Shown: positions 62,522-64,000 of the stretch, in pieces
How positions within the stretch are numbered: the stretch's first letter is position 1
Layout: every line of letters starts with the position of its first letter
From: F23-D06 sp947165685
Lineage (GTDB): Bacteria > Bacteroidota > Bacteroidia > Bacteroidales > WCHB1-69
Assembly (NCBI GenBank): GCA_947165685.1
Contig: CAMVBK010000009.1
Span: 1-64,000 of the forward strand
DNA: 64,000 nucleotides
Direction: 5' to 3'
Notes under the pieces: generated by a model
Database searches by the model: none
Seen by the model: the letters and a program-made list of their open reading frames with translations, nothing else
What the model was told of the DNA's origin: nothing
Position numbers and translations under genes: made by a program

Positions 62522-64000
62522 ATGAGATTGGATCAACGTGAGTTTGAAAAGAGCCCTGACCACATTCGTGTGCGCGGGGCTCGAGTGCATAATCTGAAAG
62601 ACATTGATGTGGATGTACCGTTGCACCGGATTGTGGCTGTGGCGGGTGTTTCCGGCTCTGGAAAGTCTTCGTTGGCTCTCGGGGTGCTCTATGCGGAGGG
62701 TTCGCGCCGTTATTTGGAGTCGCTATCCACCTATACGCGCCGCCGCATGACGCAGGCCGCCAAGGCCGATGTCGATGAGATTCTTTATGTGCCTGCCGCT
62801 CTCGCCCTGCACCAGCGGCCTGCCGTCCCGGGCATCCGCTCCACTTTCGGCACGGGCACGGAGCTGCTTAACAGCTTGAGACTCATGTATTCCCGCTTGG
62901 CCGAGCATCGCTGTCCCAATGGGCATTACTTGCCGCCTTCCCTTGCTGTGGCCGCCGGTCAGGAGTGTGTCTGCCCGGAATGCGGCGAGCATTTCTATGC
63001 GCCGGGCGCAGAGGAGCTGGCCTTCAACAGCCAGGGAGCCTGTCGGCACTGCGGCGGCACCGGCATGGTGCGCACCGTTGACAAGGCCTCTCTCGTGCCC
63101 GATGAGTCGCTCACGATCGACGAGGGGGCCGTTGCGCCGTGGAACAGCCTCATGTGGTCGCTCATGACCGACGTGTGCCGCGCCATGGGGGTCCGCACCG
63201 ACGTGCCATTCCGCGAACTGACGGACAAAGAGAAGGATATCGTCTATAACGGTCCTGCCGAGAAGAAACATATTTTCTATAAGTCCAAGACCACGAACGT
63301 GGCCGGGGAGATGGACTTCACCTACTTCAATGCCACCTATTCGGTGGAGAACGCGCTGTCGAAAGTGAAGGACGAGAAGGGGATGAAGCGCGTGGAGAAA
63401 TTCCTGAAGGAGGATGTCTGCCCCGAATGCCACGGCACCCGACTGTCGGAGGCTGCCCGGGCACCCAGGCTGCGCGGCATCGGGCTCGACGAGGCCTGCC
63501 AGATGACACTTTCGCAGCTGTCGGAGTGGGTGGACGGCGTGCCCGCATCGTTGCCTGAAGAGATGCGTCCCATGGCCGAAAGCATTTGCGAGTCATTTCG
63601 GACTGCCGCCAATCGGTTGATGGACTTAGGGTTAGGGTATCTTACCCTCGACCGAGCCGCCTCCACGCTCTCCACCGGCGAACGGCAGCGGATGCAGCTT
63701 GCCCGCGCCGTCCGAAACCGCACTACGGGCGTGCTCTACGTCTTGGACGAACCCTCCATCGGTCTGCATCCTTCTAACATCGTAGGACTTAATGGGGTGA
63801 TGCACGACCTCGTGGCCGACGGCAACACGGTGCTACTGGTTGACCACGACACCCAAATCCTGCAGGAGGCCGATTGGCTCATCGAGTTGGGACCGGATGC
63901 GGGTGCCAAAGGCGGACAGGTCATCGCCGAGGGCACCATCGCCGACATCATACGGAACCCGGGTTCGCGCATAGGCCCTTTCTTGGACCTGAAACGCGAG
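62522..64000 (+). CDS. UvrA-like ABC ATPase (paralogue), cut by window edge
   Basis: 493 codons visible, no stop before the edge. UvrA layout: Walker A GVSGSGKSSLALGVLYAEGSRRYLESLSTYTRRRM near residues 38-72, a zinc-type pair CPECGEHF ... CRHCGGTG (about 155-185), the second CPECHGTRLS (about 301), signature STLSTGERQRMQLARAV and Walker B LYVLDEPSIGLHP (about 410-420). The signature is Leu-Ser-Thr-Gly-Glu and not the canonical Leu-Ser-Gly-Gly-Glu, and the damage-binding region between motifs is short, so this looks like one of the shorter UvrA paralogues and not the main repair UvrA. Start ATG 62522; a GTG nine bases upstream is possible. Confidence 0.9.
   Translation, partial: MRLDQREFEKSPDHIRVRGARVHNLKDIDVDVPLHRIVAVAGVSGSGKSSLALGVLYAEGSRRYLESLSTYTRRRMTQAAKADVDEILYVPAALALHQRPAVPGIRSTFGTGTELLNSLRLMYSRLAEHRCPNGHYLPPSLAVAAGQECVCPECGEHFYAPGAEELAFNSQGACRHCGGTGMVRTVDKASLVPDESLTIDEGAVAPWNSLMWSLMTDVCRAMGVRTDVPFRELTDKEKDIVYNGPAEKKHIFYKSKTTNVAGEMDFTYFNATYSVENALSKVKDEKGMKRVEKFLKEDVCPECHGTRLSEAARAPRLRGIGLDEACQMTLSQLSEWVDGVPASLPEEMRPMAESICESFRTAANRLMDLGLGYLTLDRAASTLSTGERQRMQLARAVRNRTTGVLYVLDEPSIGLHPSNIVGLNGVMHDLVADGNTVLLVDHDTQILQEADWLIELGPDAGAKGGQVIAEGTIADIIRNPGSRIGPFLDLKRE

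Overview
The window comes from a member of the Bacteroidota, most likely the order Bacteroidales, with fairly high GC for that group. The evidence is consistent: promoters carry the Bacteroidota -7 element TAnnTTTG (often the minus-strand form CAAAGATA) instead of a sigma70 -10; Shine-Dalgarno sites are mostly missing; there are type IX secretion (T9SS) substrates with C-terminal sorting domains, a TonB-dependent receptor, a DUF4270 lipoprotein beside a GT5 protein, a PorV/PorQ-like barrel, and lipoproteins with short lipoboxes. Fe-S flavoproteins, a HypA homologue and a DRTGG/PHP cluster suggest an anaerobe. No rRNA, CRISPR array, complete insertion sequence or prophage was seen.

Layout. 1-7.1 kb: an outer-membrane-like protein, glutathione peroxidase, then an operon PHP phosphoesterase - DRTGG protein - GHKL ATPase - 940-residue Fe-S flavoprotein - HypA. 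7.1-24.7 kb, all on the minus strand: a TMTC-like membrane glycosyltransferase with TPRs, KdsA, a 2317-residue T9SS surface protein, a TonB-dependent receptor, ribosomal protein L28, GlmS, a DUF4270 lipoprotein and a GT5 starch-synthase-like protein. 24.8-30.7 kb: tRNA-Leu(GAG), a CrtI-type oxidoreductase, an alpha/beta hydrolase, a HAD phosphatase, a phenylacetate-CoA-ligase-like enzyme and a convergent Rpn-type nuclease. 30.9-43.3 kb, minus strand: beta-mannosidase and the most interesting locus. 43.5-64 kb, mostly plus: an EEP-family hydrolase, a dolichol-phosphate-mannose-synthase-like enzyme, two AT-rich genes, an RNA methyltransferase, PorV/Q-like, DeoC, HU, a 29-residue ribosomal-type protein, RNase G, RecX, a non-specific nuclease, two small proteins, a MutS-like ATPase, an EamA transporter, a metallophosphoesterase, SurA-like chaperones, dUTPase, a TPR protein and a UvrA-like protein cut by the window edge.

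The main candidate for an undescribed system lies at 33.5-43.3 kb. A complete partner-switching module (SpoIIE phosphatase with an extracytoplasmic sensor, RsbW-like kinase, STAS antagonist) is followed in the same operon by a small alarmone synthetase and a MESH1-like alarmone hydrolase, and is flanked by two polar amino-acid ABC importers. One importer is a single permease-binding protein-ATPase polypeptide; the other is a binding protein-permease fusion plus an ATPase. Both ATPases carry the same extra C-terminal domain of about 110 residues. This suggests that amino-acid uptake is tied to (p)ppGpp turnover by phosphorylation-controlled partner switching.

The second striking feature is a set of tandem heptanucleotide repeats (GAACTTA, GAAACTT, CTGTTGG, CTCAGCT, AATTGAA and others) in many intergenic regions. 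They supply the stop codons of several genes, abut start codons, and in one place run through a T9SS sorting domain in frame.
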